Shown here: positions 17,566 through 26,798 of the stretch, piece by piece
How the letters are laid out: every line of letters starts with the position of its first letter
How positions within the stretch are numbered: the stretch's first letter is position 1
From: Porcincola sp945869225
GTDB lineage: Bacteria > Bacillota > Clostridia > Lachnospirales > Lachnospiraceae
Direction: 5' to 3'
DNA length: 64,000 nt
Assembly (NCBI RefSeq): GCF_052118625.1
Contig: NZ_JBQKGW010000005.1
Location: forward strand, 62,001-126,000
Made by a program: the position numbers and the translations under genes
Notes under the pieces: model-generated
Told to the model about the DNA's origin: nothing
What the model saw: the letters and a program-made list of their open reading frames with translations, nothing else
Database searches by the model: none

Positions 17566-20156
17566 TCTTTCTCCTCCTTGAGGCTTCTCTCCGCAGCCTT
17601 TCTTCTCCCGGCAGCCGGCCTGCGTCCTGCCCTTGCTCCCGATGCCTTCGTCTGCGGCTTTTTTTCTGCCTTCGGCTCTGCCGCCTTCGCCTCTTTATCC
17701 TGCGGCTTCTGCTCTGTCTTCGGCTCTGCCGCCTTTGCCTCTTTATCCTGCGGCTTCTGCTCTGTCTTCGGCTCTGCCGCCTTCGCCTCTTTATCCTGCG
17801 GCTTCTGCTCTGTCTTCGGCTCTGCCGCCTTTGCCTCTTTATCCTGCGGCTTCTGCTCTGTCTTCGGCTCTTCCACCTTTGCCCCGGCAGCCTTCTTCGC
17901 TGTCCGTCTCTTCCTCACAGCTGCCTTCGCCTGCTCGTTCCCGGAAGCTTTCTTCTCCACCTTCGTGCAGGAGAAGATACTGATTCCCATCGGAGGCACC
18001 AGCACACGGATCGAATCCGGCAGCTCGTCGCACTCCTCCTCCTTTGAGCTCTTCGCCCGCGGATTGACGTTGCCGTCCCCTCCGAAAGCGATGTCATCGG
18101 AATTGAAGATTTCCTTGTACTTTCCTGCAAACGGGACGCCGATCTTGTGGTCTTCGTATGCGAGCGCTGAGAAATTCACCACACAAAGCAGCGTCTCCTC
18201 CTCCGACTTGCGCAGAAAGACCAGCATGTTCTCATTCGCGGAAATGTTGTTGATCCACTCAAAGCCCTCCGGACTGTAATCCAGACTGTAGAGCGCTGGA
18301 TGGCTGCGGTACAGATCAAGGAGCGCTGCCATGTAGCCCTGGAACTGAACATTCTCCTCATGGTCAAGGGCACTCCAGTCCACACCTGTCTTTTCCGACA
18401 GCGGCATCTTCTGGCCAATGTCGTTTCCCATCGCCAGAAGCTTCTTTCCCGGATGCAGGAACATATATCCGTAGCAAGCCCTGAGATTCGCAAACTTTGA
18501 GCGCTTGCGGCCCGGCACCTTTGAGTACATGGAGCCGTACTTCTCATTCACATCCTCGTAGGACAGAGCCAGCATGAACTGCTCCGAGTAATTGTAAACC
18601 ATGCTGAAGATCAGCTGCTGATGGTGGGGGCCTCTGAAAATCGGGTCGAGCTGAATATACTCAATCAGGGCATCTCTGAAGCCGCGGTTCCACTTATAGT
18701 CCAGTCCAAGACCGCCCTCGGAAACTGTTCCGGTCTCCTGCGGCCAGTCGGAAGCATCCTCAGCCGCGAGAATCGTCCCCGGACACTCTTTCTTCGTCAC
18801 CGTGCTCAGCGTGCGGAGAAATGTCACAGCCTCCAGGTTTTCATTGCCGCCGTAGATGTTCGGCACCCACTCGCCGTATGTCTTGCCATAGTCCAGGTAC
18901 AGCAGCTTGGACAGATCCGCCAGCTGCAGGCCGTCGATGTGGTATTCCTTCAGCCAGAAAACAGCACTGGCGACCAGGAAATTGCGGACCTGCGGGCTTT
19001 TAAGGTTAAAGTAAAGGCTCCCGTCCGGCTTGTAGAGCGACTGTCTCGGATCGTCCGATTCATAAAGCCCTGTGCCGTCGAATCCGCTCAGTCCGTTCAG
19101 GTCTCTGCTGAAATGAGAGGGATCCCAGTCGAGAATGACGCCGATCCCCTTCTGGTGAAGCGTATCGATAAAGTACCGGAAGTCCTCGCTGCTCCCATAG
19201 CGGGAGGTCGGCGCAAAGAACGCCTCCGGTCTTAAGCCCATCGTATCATCCTCGGAATATTCAAGAAGCGGGAACAGCTCGACGGTCGTGTATCCCATCT
19301 TTGCGGCGTAATCGGACAGATCCTCCGCGAGCTCCCTGTATCCGGGGACATGGCCTTCTCCGTCCGGAACCCGGAAGGTTGCCAGACTGACCTGGTAGAC
19401 TGAGACCGGCTGTGTCTTTGAATCCGATCCCTTTCTCGCCTCCATCCACGCCTGGTCGCCCCACTCGTAAGCGGAGAGGTTCTTTACGATCGAGGCGGTA
19501 TTCGGGCGCAGCTCAGACTGGAAACTGAACGGGTCGCTCTTCAGATATGTCAGGCCGTGCTTCGCCTTGATCTCATATTTGTACAGTGCTCCGGATGTAA
19601 GACCCGGAACAAACAATTCAAAAATACCATAGTCCTTCAGCCGTCTCATCGGAAGCCGTCTGCCGTCCCAGAGGTTGAAGTCCCCGACAACAGAGACGCG
19701 GACTGCATGAGGCGCCCAGACTGCAAAATACACACCGTCCGTCCCGTTTATGGTCATCGGGTGCGCGCCGAGGTACCGGTACAGCTCCCAGCAGTTGCCG
19801 GCCGCGAACTTTTTCAGGACCGTTTCCGGAATCTGGGGTTCGAAATTATAGGGATCCGCGAAGGAATGCTTGCTCCCGTCTGTAAACTCTACCTCAAGTG
19901 TATAATCCGGTATCTTCTTCCCCGGCAGAAGAACGGCGAAAAATCCCGACTCGTCCTCCATGTCCATCGGATAGCTGCTGCCTGTTGAAGCCACATGGAC
20001 CGTCACAGACTTCGCTGTCGGACAATACGTCTGGACCAGAATGCCCTCTTCCGTCTTCGTCGCGCCGAGAAAACTGTGGGGATCGTCTTCCTCGGAATAG
20101 ACAAGTCCTTCGATCCGGGCCCAGTCCATCTCATCGTAGAGCTTTTCATTCATCAT
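17562..20156 (-). CDS. GlgB-like protein with altered catalytic residues and repeat tail
   Basis: Protein of 864 residues with the order of a 1,4-alpha-glucan branching enzyme: an N-terminal CBM48-like domain (WAPHAVRVSVVGDFNLWDGR), a GH13 barrel and a C-terminal beta domain. The catalytic motifs are changed. Where active enzymes have the nucleophile in GLRVDAV this protein has GLQLADL, placing A413 at the nucleophile position. The transition-state motif HDEV is YEDV. The acid/base glutamate in AAEDASDW remains. Loss of branching activity is therefore likely. The last 120 residues are Lys/Glu/Ala/Pro-rich with a 16-residue repeat. The start at 20156 follows GGGAGGAG. It is coupled to luxS; a regulatory, scaffold or glycogen-binding role is possible. 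Confidence 0.8.
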   Translation of the reverse strand: MMNEKLYDEMDWARIEGLVYSEEDDPHSFLGATKTEEGILVQTYCPTAKSVTVHVASTGSSYPMDMEDESGFFAVLLPGKKIPDYTLEVEFTDGSKHSFADPYNFEPQIPETVLKKFAAGNCWELYRYLGAHPMTINGTDGVYFAVWAPHAVRVSVVGDFNLWDGRRLPMRRLKDYGIFELFVPGLTSGALYKYEIKAKHGLTYLKSDPFSFQSELRPNTASIVKNLSAYEWGDQAWMEARKGSDSKTQPVSVYQVSLATFRVPDGEGHVPGYRELAEDLSDYAAKMGYTTVELFPLLEYSEDDTMGLRPEAFFAPTSRYGSSEDFRYFIDTLHQKGIGVILDWDPSHFSRDLNGLSGFDGTGLYESDDPRQSLYKPDGSLYFNLKSPQVRNFLVASAVFWLKEYHIDGLQLADLSKLLYLDYGKTYGEWVPNIYGGNENLEAVTFLRTLSTVTKKECPGTILAAEDASDWPQETGTVSEGGLGLDYKWNRGFRDALIEYIQLDPIFRGPHHQQLIFSMVYNYSEQFMLALSYEDVNEKYGSMYSKVPGRKRSKFANLRACYGYMFLHPGKKLLAMGNDIGQKMPLSEKTGVDWSALDHEENVQFQGYMAALLDLYRSHPALYSLDYSPEGFEWINNISANENMLVFLRKSEEETLLCVVNFSALAYEDHKIGVPFAGKYKEIFNSDDIAFGGDGNVNPRAKSSKEEECDELPDSIRVLVPPMGISIFSCTKVEKKASGNEQAKAAVRKRRTAKKAAGAKVEEPKTEQKPQDKEAKAAEPKTEQKPQDKEAKAAEPKTEQKPQDKEAKAAEPKTEQKPQDKEAKAAEPKAEKKPQTKASGARAGRRPAAGRRKAAERSLKEEKE
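17671..17862 (-). repeat. 48-bp tandem repeat, four copies, in the glgB-like gene
   Basis: Units start at 17671, 17719, 17767 and 17815 and are nearly identical, with diverged partial units at both sides. Each encodes PKTEQKPQDKEAKAAE. The low divergence suggests recent copy-number change. Confidence 0.92.
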
Positions 20157-20192
20157 GAGTTCTCCTCCCAAACCTGAATTGCCAACAAAGAC

Positions 20193-20221
20193 ATTCTATC
20201 ATTCATCGTCGGTTCCGACAA
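20193..20221 (-). promoter_or_regulatory. promoter of the glgB-like-luxS operon
   Basis: On the minus strand TTGTCG (20216-20221), a 17-base spacer and TAGAAT (20193-20198) lie 37 bases before the glgB-like start. The -10 is good; the -35 departs from consensus at two positions. Confidence 0.65.
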
Positions 20222-20311
20222 GTATGACAGCAGATTTGACGTATTCATCCGACATTCTGACGAATTACCGGACTGCCTGTCTCCGCAGAGATGCTCCGTA
20301 TGTGATATGCG

Positions 20312-21469
20312 TCAGCGCACGACTCTGACACGGATCACCCCATCGATGGCCGACAGCTGCCGCCCGGTCTCCTCCTCAAGGTCCGCATCGATGTCAACCA
20401 GTGTGTAGGCATATTCGCCGCGGCTGGTGTTGGACATGCCTGCCACATTCGTGAAGGACAGCACCTGTGTAATCTGGCTGATCATCTGCGGTATGTTCTT
20501 ATGATAGATGGCAATTCTGTGCTTTGCCTTGCAGACGCCCATGCTGCAGGCCGGATAGTTCACGGAATGTGTGATATTTCCGTTCTCAAGAAAGTCCGTC
20601 AGCTCGACAACGGCCATCTTCGCGCAGTTCTCCTCCGCTTCCTCCGTGGAAGCACCCAGATGCGGAGTTGCAATGACACCTTCCTTTCCGGCTGTCTTCT
20701 GATTCGGGAAGTCGGTGACATAGCGGAACACCTTTCCCTCCCGGACGGCCTTGAGCATCGCATCCTCATCGACAAGAAGGTCCCTTGCAAAATTCAGGAA
20801 GACCACCCCCTCCTTCATCTTTGAGATCGCCTCCGCGTTGACCATTTCCCGTGTAGAATCCAGAAGCGGCACGTGAATCGTGATAAAATCGCAGTTTTCG
20901 TAGATCTCATCGACATTCTTCGTGTTCCGCACCTGACGGCTGATGTTCCATGCAGCCGTTGTGGAAAGATACGGGTCATATCCGTACACATCCATGCCGA
21001 GCTCCACCGCCGCATTCGCCACCATGCATCCGATGGCGCCCAGGCCGATCACACCGAGCTTCTTTCCAAAAAGCTCGTGGCCGACAAATGCTTTCTTGGC
21101 CTTCTCCATATCCTTGGAGATGTTCGCGTCGGATTCATTGTCAAGCACCCACCGGATGCTCTGGCTCATGTTGCGGGCCGCGTTCAGCATAGCTGCCAGC
21201 ACCAGTTCCTTGACACTGTTGGCGTTGGCACCCGGGGTATTGAAGACCACGACACCCTGCTTCGCATATTTCTCAAGCGGGATGTTGTTGACACCTGCGC
21301 CGGCGCGGGCGACAGCCAGCGTCCTGTCTGAAAGCTCGATCTCCGCCATCTTCGCACTGCGGACCAGGATCGCGTCCGCTTCCTGAAGATCCTCCGTCCG
21401 CTGATAGTCATCTGAAAACTGATCCGTCCCCTTCGGGCTGATCGCATTCAGGCAGGCATACTTGTACAT
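20312..21469 (-). CDS. serA: D-3-phosphoglycerate dehydrogenase with ACT domain
   Basis: First step of serine synthesis: oxidation of 3-phosphoglycerate to phosphohydroxypyruvate with NAD. The protein has 385 residues: a 2-hydroxyacid dehydrogenase core with the Rossmann motif LGVIGLGAIGCMVAN, catalytic arginine in NFARDLLVDE and histidine in TPHLGAST, then a C-terminal ACT domain (about 315-385) that may bind serine. The segment where the family usually has a catalytic glutamate (DVFxxEP) reads TDFPNQK, with glutamine. It stands alone, about 10 kb from serC. The ATG follows a purine-rich GAGGGGG element. Confidence 0.92.
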   Translation of the reverse strand: MYKYACLNAISPKGTDQFSDDYQRTEDLQEADAILVRSAKMAEIELSDRTLAVARAGAGVNNIPLEKYAKQGVVVFNTPGANANSVKELVLAAMLNAARNMSQSIRWVLDNESDANISKDMEKAKKAFVGHELFGKKLGVIGLGAIGCMVANAAVELGMDVYGYDPYLSTTAAWNISRQVRNTKNVDEIYENCDFITIHVPLLDSTREMVNAEAISKMKEGVVFLNFARDLLVDEDAMLKAVREGKVFRYVTDFPNQKTAGKEGVIATPHLGASTEEAEENCAKMAVVELTDFLENGNITHSVNYPACSMGVCKAKHRIAIYHKNIPQMISQITQVLSFTNVAGMSNTSRGEYAYTLVDIDADLEEETGRQLSAIDGVIRVRVVR

Positions 21470-21556
21470 GATATCTTTTCCCCCTCTTCTGTTTCTATCT
21501 TAGTCGATTAACCACGGTGCGATACCGCAAGGCTTACCTTTCGTTCCCTATGACAA

Positions 21557-21587
21557 GCCGCGCCGGTCTTTCAACGGCCGGCGCGGC
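21557..21587 (-). other. GC-rich hairpin after ilvB
   Basis: GCCGCGCCGG (21557-21566) pairs perfectly with CCGGCGCGGC (21578-21587). It lies just beyond the ilvB stop on the minus strand. No U run follows, so it may be a weak or factor-assisted terminator, or a 3' stabilising stem. Confidence 0.5.
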
Positions 21588-21596
21588 CCTGATCCG

Positions 21597-23285
21597 TTAC
21601 TGGGTCTTGTCCTTTTTCATATCATCCTGGTCAAAGACCTCCGAGATCGCCTTCCCGGCAGGGACCATCGGATAGACATTATCATTCTCTTCGATCACGC
21701 AGTCGATGACGCAGGGTCTTCTGGATCTGACCGCCTCAAGAAATACAGGCGCAAACTCCTCCCGCTTCGTGACTCTGAAGCCCAGACAGCCGAGCGCCTC
21801 CGCAACCTTCACATAGTCCACGCTGTCGCGCAGAATCGTCTGCGAATAATGCTCCTTGTAGAAGAGCTGCTGCCACTGATGCACCATGCCCAGCACGTGA
21901 TTGTTCATGATGACCTCAATGACCGGGATATCCGACCGCGACGCGGTCGCAAGCTCATTCAGATTCATGCGGAAGCAGCCATCCCCGGCGACATTGACCA
22001 CCGTCTTGTCCGGCATGGCGCACTTGACGCCGAGAGACGCTCCCAGTCCGTATCCCATCGTCCCGAGTCCGCCGGAGGTGAAGAGCTGGTGCGGCTCCTT
22101 GTAATGGAAGTACTGCGCCGCCCACATCTGATTCTGTCCGACCTCCGTGACGATGCGCGCGTCGTCATCCGTCAGCTTCTCAATCTGCTGCATGATGAAC
22201 GGTCCGGTCAGGCGGTTCTCATCGTAGTGGAGCGGGAATCTGGCCGCGAGCTCCTCGCAGTGGCGAATCCATTCCTTATGCTCCGCCTGGCGGATCAGCG
22301 GATTTAACCGGATCAGAATCTCCCGCACATCCCCGATCACGCAGGCATCGACTTTGATGTTCTTGTTGACCTCTGCCGGGTCGATATCGAGCTGGACGAT
22401 CTTTGCGTTCTTCGCAAACAGCTTCGGATTGCCGATGACCCGGTCCGAGAACCGCGACCCGATCGCGAGAAGAAGGTCGCAGCCGGAGACCGCCAGGTTC
22501 GAAGCCTTCGTCCCGTGCATGCCGAGCATACCGAGATAGAGCGGATCGTTGCCGTTGAAGGCACCCTTCCCCATCAGCGTATCGGCCACGGGTGCCTGGA
22601 GCTGGTACACAAGCTGCTTCAGCTCCTTCTGTGCATCGGAAATGACAGCGCCGCCGCCGACGAAGATCACGGGCTTCTCTGCCGCGTTGATCAGATCCGC
22701 CGCGGCACTCAGGTCTTCCTCGTGGATGGTGCTGATTCTCGGGACGGCCGGCTGACTTTTCTGCGGCGTGAATTCACATTCCTCCGCTGTCGCGTTCTTC
22801 GTGATATCCACGAGAACCGGCCCCGGACGGCCATCCTTTGCGATGAAGAAGGCCCTCCGGATTGTCTTCGCCAGGTCCCGCACATCCTTCACGATGAAAT
22901 TGTGCTTTGTGATCGGCATCGTGATGCCCTGGATGTCGATCTCCTGGAAGGAATCCTTGCCCAGCAGATTGATGCCGACATTGCAGGTGATCGCAACGAC
23001 CGGGACAGAGTCCATGTACGCTGTCGCAATACCCGTGACAAGATTCGTGGCACCCGGACCGGATGTCGCAAAGCAGACACCGACCTTCCCGCTCGCCCTC
23101 GCGTATCCGTCCGCCGCATGAGCGGCTCCCTGCTCATGCGAGGTCAGGATATGACGGATCTCGTCTGCATGCCGGTAAAGCTCGTCATAGACATTCAGAA
23201 TCGCTCCGCCCGGATACCCGAAGACCGTATCCACGCCCTGCTCCTTCAGGCATTCAATCAGGATCTGGGAACCGTTCAGCTTCAT
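21597..23285 (-). CDS. ilvB: acetolactate synthase, large (catalytic) subunit
   Basis: Thiamine-diphosphate enzyme of 562 residues that makes acetolactate or acetohydroxybutyrate for valine, leucine and isoleucine. The catalytic glutamate is in SHEQGAAHAADGYARA near residue 50. The diphosphate-binding motif GDGCFRMNLNELAT...MNN is near residue 430. The FAD region lies between. Its ATG overlaps the ilvD stop by four bases. The regulatory subunit gene ilvN and ilvC are not in the window. Confidence 0.95.
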   Translation of the reverse strand: MKLNGSQILIECLKEQGVDTVFGYPGGAILNVYDELYRHADEIRHILTSHEQGAAHAADGYARASGKVGVCFATSGPGATNLVTGIATAYMDSVPVVAITCNVGINLLGKDSFQEIDIQGITMPITKHNFIVKDVRDLAKTIRRAFFIAKDGRPGPVLVDITKNATAEECEFTPQKSQPAVPRISTIHEEDLSAAADLINAAEKPVIFVGGGAVISDAQKELKQLVYQLQAPVADTLMGKGAFNGNDPLYLGMLGMHGTKASNLAVSGCDLLLAIGSRFSDRVIGNPKLFAKNAKIVQLDIDPAEVNKNIKVDACVIGDVREILIRLNPLIRQAEHKEWIRHCEELAARFPLHYDENRLTGPFIMQQIEKLTDDDARIVTEVGQNQMWAAQYFHYKEPHQLFTSGGLGTMGYGLGASLGVKCAMPDKTVVNVAGDGCFRMNLNELATASRSDIPVIEVIMNNHVLGMVHQWQQLFYKEHYSQTILRDSVDYVKVAEALGCLGFRVTKREEFAPVFLEAVRSRRPCVIDCVIEENDNVYPMVPAGKAISEVFDQDDMKKDKTQ

Positions 23286-24964
23286 ACATCATCCTCCGCT
23301 CCGGGCGTTTTCAGGATCGCGCCCTTGTTGCCGGACGTGACCATCGCCGCGTAGCGGACCAGGTATCCGTCCGTGATCTTCGGCTTTCTCGGCTTCCAGG
23401 CCTTTCTGCGCGCTGCAAGCTCCTCATCCGAAACCTTCAGCTCCAGCTTGTGGTTCGGGATATCGATGAAGATCCGATCCCCCTCGTGCACCAGTGCAAT
23501 CGGGCCGCCGACAGCCGCCTCCGGCGATACGTGGCCGATGGATGCTCCTCTGGATGCACCGGAGAAACGCCCGTCTGTGATCAGCGCGACGCTCGATCCA
23601 AGTCCCATGCCGGCGATGGCAGAGGTCGGATTCAGCATCTCTCTCATGCCGGGACCGCCCTTGGGTCCTTCATAACGGATGACCACCACATCTCCCTCAT
23701 GGATCTGTCCGCCCAGGATTGCATGGATCGCGTCCTCCTCACAGTCAAAGACGCGGGCGGGTCCCTCGTGTACCATCATCTCCGGAACAACGGCGGAACG
23801 CTTGACGATGCCGGAATCCGGTGCCAGGTTGCCCTTGAGCGCTGCCAGGCCGCCCGTCTCGGAATACGGGTGATCGATCGGGCGGATGACCTCCGGGTTC
23901 AGATTCTCCGCATCGGCGATATTCTCGCCGACCGTCTTCCCGGTGCAGGTCAGGCAGTCGAGATTCAGCAGATTTCTCTTTGTCAGCTCCTTCATGACCG
24001 CGTAGACACCGCCTGCCTCGTTCAGATCTTCCATGTAGGTCGGGCCTGCCGGTGCCAGGTGGCACAGGTTCGGCGTATGCTCCGAAACCTCATTGGCGAT
24101 ATCGACATTCAGCTCCACACCGGCTTCATGTGCGATGGCCGGAAGATGAAGCATCGTGTTTGTCGAGCATCCGAGCGCCATATCGACCGTCAGAGCGTTC
24201 ATGAAAGCTTCCTTTGTCATGATGTCGCGCGGACGGATATTCTTCTTCAGCAGCTCCATGACCTGCATCCCGGCATGCTTTGCGAGGCGCAGGCGGTCGG
24301 ACATGACAGCCGGGATGGTTCCGTTGCCGCGAAGGCCCATCCCGATGGCCTCTGTCAGGCAGTTCATGCTGTTGGCCGTGTACATACCGGAGCAGCTGCC
24401 GCAGGTCGGGCAGACCTTACGCTCATATTCCTTCAGCTGCTCGGCTGTGATGCGGCCGGCACTGTACTCTCCGACTGCCTCGAACATCGAGGACAGCGAG
24501 CGCTTTCTCCCGCCGACATGGCCTGCAAGCATCGGGCCTCCGGAAACGAAGACGGTCGGAACATTGACTCTTGCCGCTGCCATTAAAAGCCCCGGTACAT
24601 TCTTGTCGCAGTTCGGCACCATGACAAGAGCATCGAACTGGTGCGCCTTCGCCATGCACTCGGTCGAATCCGCGATCAGGTCACGGGTGACAAGAGAATA
24701 CTTCATACCCTCGTGTCCCATCGCAATTCCGTCGCAGACAGCGATCGCCGGGAAGACACGCGGCACGCCGCCCGCCATCAGGACGCCCTCCTTGACCGCC
24801 TCCACAATCTTGTCAAGGTTCATGTGGCCCGGAACAATCTCATTGTAGGAGCTGACAATCCCGACGAGCGGGCGCTCCATCTCCTCCTCAGTAAATCCAA
24901 GTGCATTGAAAAGAGATCTGTGTGGTGCCTGCTGAAGGCCCTTCTTGACTGCGTCACTCTTCAT
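23282..24964 (-). CDS. ilvD: dihydroxy-acid dehydratase
   Basis: Iron-sulfur dehydratase of 560 residues, third step of branched-chain amino acid synthesis. Cluster cysteines are seen in NCDKNVPGLLM and CPTCGSCSGMYTANSMNC. GRFSGASRG near the C-terminus is family-typical. AAGGAG lies ten bases before the ATG. It is the middle gene of leuB-ilvD-ilvB, 43 bases after leuB and overlapping ilvB. Confidence 0.96.
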   Translation of the reverse strand: MKSDAVKKGLQQAPHRSLFNALGFTEEEMERPLVGIVSSYNEIVPGHMNLDKIVEAVKEGVLMAGGVPRVFPAIAVCDGIAMGHEGMKYSLVTRDLIADSTECMAKAHQFDALVMVPNCDKNVPGLLMAAARVNVPTVFVSGGPMLAGHVGGRKRSLSSMFEAVGEYSAGRITAEQLKEYERKVCPTCGSCSGMYTANSMNCLTEAIGMGLRGNGTIPAVMSDRLRLAKHAGMQVMELLKKNIRPRDIMTKEAFMNALTVDMALGCSTNTMLHLPAIAHEAGVELNVDIANEVSEHTPNLCHLAPAGPTYMEDLNEAGGVYAVMKELTKRNLLNLDCLTCTGKTVGENIADAENLNPEVIRPIDHPYSETGGLAALKGNLAPDSGIVKRSAVVPEMMVHEGPARVFDCEEDAIHAILGGQIHEGDVVVIRYEGPKGGPGMREMLNPTSAIAGMGLGSSVALITDGRFSGASRGASIGHVSPEAAVGGPIALVHEGDRIFIDIPNHKLELKVSDEELAARRKAWKPRKPKITDGYLVRYAAMVTSGNKGAILKTPGAEDDV

Positions 24965-25007
24965 AATGATTCTTCTCCTTCTATATATTTATGAATCGTA
25001 TCTTGTC

Positions 25008-26093
25008 TCAGACTCTCTCTGCGACCAGGCTGCCCATCCGGGCCGTTCCGACCTTCCGGGTCCCTTCTGTGTAGATGTCGCTGGTGCGGTAGCCATCCTT
25101 CAGAACCTTCCGGACGGCATTCTCAACCGCGTCTGCTGCCTCATCCTCACTGAGCGAATAGCGGAGCATCATCGCTGCCGACAGAATCGTTGCCAGCGGG
25201 TTCGCGATGTCCCTGCCTGCAATGTCCGGTGCGGAGCCGTGGCTTGGCTCGTAGAGGCCGAACGACGTCTCGTTCAGCGATGCGCTCGGAAGCATTCCGA
25301 TCGAACCGGTAATCATAGAGGCCTCGTCAGAGAGAATGTCACCGAACATGTTCTCCGTGAGCACGACATCGAACTGGGACGGATCGCGCACAAGCTGCAT
25401 CGCGCAGTTGTCCACCAGCATATTCTCCAGTGAGACATCCGGATAATCCTCTGCAACCTCCGCCGTCACCTTCCTCCAGAGCCTGGAGGAATCCAGAACA
25501 TTCGCCTTGTCGACCAGTGTGACCTTCTTTTTTCTCTTCTTCGCGACCTCGAACGCCTTGACCGCGATCCTTCTGATCTCCGGCTCAGAGTACGTCAGGG
25601 TATCGGTGGCGACGAGGACGCCGTCCTTCTCCACCGTCTCCCGCTTTCCAAAATAAAGCCCGCCTGTCAGCTCTCTCATGATCAGAAGATCAAAGCCCTT
25701 GTCGGCAGCCTCCTCCTTCAGCGGGCAGGCTCCCTTCAGCTCATCGTACAGCCACGCCGGTCTGAGATTGGCAAACAGCCCGAGCGCCTTGCGGATGCCG
25801 AGAAGCCCTGCCTCCGGGCGCCTGGAAGGCTCCAGTCTGTACCAGGGTGACGTCTTTGCGTCCCCGCCGATCGATCCCATCAGAACGGCATCAGACTTCT
25901 TCGCGATCTCAATTGTTTCCTGCGTGAGCGGGACGCCGTAGCGGTCAATCGATGCGCCGCCAAGCAGGACAGGGGTCAGATTCAGATGAAAACCATATTT
26001 CTTTCCTGCAGCTTCCAGAACGGCCACCGCCTCCCGGACAATTTCCGGGCCGATTCCGTCCCCTTCAATCACTGCAATGCTGTATTCTCTCAT
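25008..26093 (-). CDS. leuB: 3-isopropylmalate dehydrogenase
   Basis: NAD-dependent oxidative decarboxylase of leucine synthesis, 361 residues. It begins MREYSIAVIEGDGIGPEIV and has the substrate and metal regions VDNCAMQLVRDPSQFDVV and FGDILSDEASMITGSIG, then EPSHGSAPDIAG for NAD binding. The frame stays open almost 300 bases further upstream, but that part is AT-rich promoter sequence, so 26093 is the start. It is the first gene of leuB-ilvD-ilvB. No leuC or leuD is present here, although leuA lies at 55117. Confidence 0.95.
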   Translation of the reverse strand: MREYSIAVIEGDGIGPEIVREAVAVLEAAGKKYGFHLNLTPVLLGGASIDRYGVPLTQETIEIAKKSDAVLMGSIGGDAKTSPWYRLEPSRRPEAGLLGIRKALGLFANLRPAWLYDELKGACPLKEEAADKGFDLLIMRELTGGLYFGKRETVEKDGVLVATDTLTYSEPEIRRIAVKAFEVAKKRKKKVTLVDKANVLDSSRLWRKVTAEVAEDYPDVSLENMLVDNCAMQLVRDPSQFDVVLTENMFGDILSDEASMITGSIGMLPSASLNETSFGLYEPSHGSAPDIAGRDIANPLATILSAAMMLRYSLSEDEAADAVENAVRKVLKDGYRTSDIYTEGTRKVGTARMGSLVAERV

Positions 26094-26190
26094 GTCTGGT
26101 ATCAGTTCCTTTCTGTCTATAGTCAATGTCACCCGCTGAATTTCATCCTTCCTTCGCACGAAAAACGCGATTCGCGGCGACATTTTCACA

Positions 26191-26219
26191 ATAGTAAAAT
26201 ATTTTTTTATGTTTTTCAA
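26191..26219 (-). promoter_or_regulatory. promoter of leuB-ilvD-ilvB
   Basis: On the minus strand TTGAAA (26214-26219), a 17-base spacer and TACTAT (26191-26196). It overlaps the upstream region of the divergent lrp-like promoter, so one bound regulator could affect both. Confidence 0.8.
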
Positions 26220-26237
26220 CCACACCTGAAAATAATA

Positions 26238-26246
26238 TGTTATAAT
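26238..26246 (+). promoter_or_regulatory. extended -10 promoter of the Lrp-like regulator
   Basis: TGTTATAAT at 26238-26246 is a full extended -10 element. The -35 is poor, as is common with extended -10 promoters. The start point would fall about 50 bases before the gene. Confidence 0.7.
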
Positions 26247-26306
26247 ATCGCAAGAATTCCAAAATTCTATGGAGGATACGAAAGAATTTAAGGAAGAGGT
26301 ACACAT

Positions 26307-26777
26307 ATGGACAATTTGGATTATCAGATTCTGACTGAACTCAAACAAAATGCACGGCAGACAGCGTCCGATATCAGTAAAAGCATCCATCTCTCGGTCT
26401 CAACCGTCATCGAGCGGATCAAGAAGATGGAGAAGTCCGGCCTGATCGAATCCTATACAGTGATCACGGACGACACCAAGCTTGGCAACGACATCACGGT
26501 TCTCATGGAAGTCGGGATGGAGCACCCCAGATACAACGATGAGTTCATCGAACACATCAACAAGGATCCGAACATCATCGCCTGCTACTATCTGACGGGC
26601 GAGTTTGACTTCATGCTGAAGATCTGCTGCAAGAGCTCCGACCATCTTGAGCAGATTCACAACCGGATCAAGGATTATCCGGGCGTCCGGCTGACGAGAA
26701 CGCACTATGTACTGCGCACTGTCAAGAACATCCACTCTTCCGGCTTTGACGCAGAGACCATCGCTCAGATCAAGTGA
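26307..26777 (+). CDS. Lrp/AsnC family transcriptional regulator
   Basis: Regulator of 156 residues. The N-terminal helix-turn-helix (about 1-55) starts MDNLDYQILTELKQNARQT and includes SVSTVIERIKKMEKSGLI. The RAM/AsnC effector domain (about 65-145) includes CYYLTGEFDFMLKICC. A GGAAGAGG site precedes the ATG. It is divergent from leuB-ilvD-ilvB, so it very likely senses a branched-chain or other amino acid and controls that operon and itself; the ligand is unknown. Confidence 0.93.
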   Translation: MDNLDYQILTELKQNARQTASDISKSIHLSVSTVIERIKKMEKSGLIESYTVITDDTKLGNDITVLMEVGMEHPRYNDEFIEHINKDPNIIACYYLTGEFDFMLKICCKSSDHLEQIHNRIKDYPGVRLTRTHYVLRTVKNIHSSGFDAETIAQIK

Positions 26778-26798
26778 TATGTGTCTTCAAAAATTGAG

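Noticed and set aside
17671..17862. CRISPR-like array
   Set aside because: The repeats are direct, without spacers, in frame inside a coding region, and encode a regular peptide repeat.
26094..26390. N-terminal extension of leuB to 460 residues
   Set aside because: The extension runs through an AT-rich region with two promoters and the divergent regulator's start; the conserved LeuB N-terminus begins at 26093.
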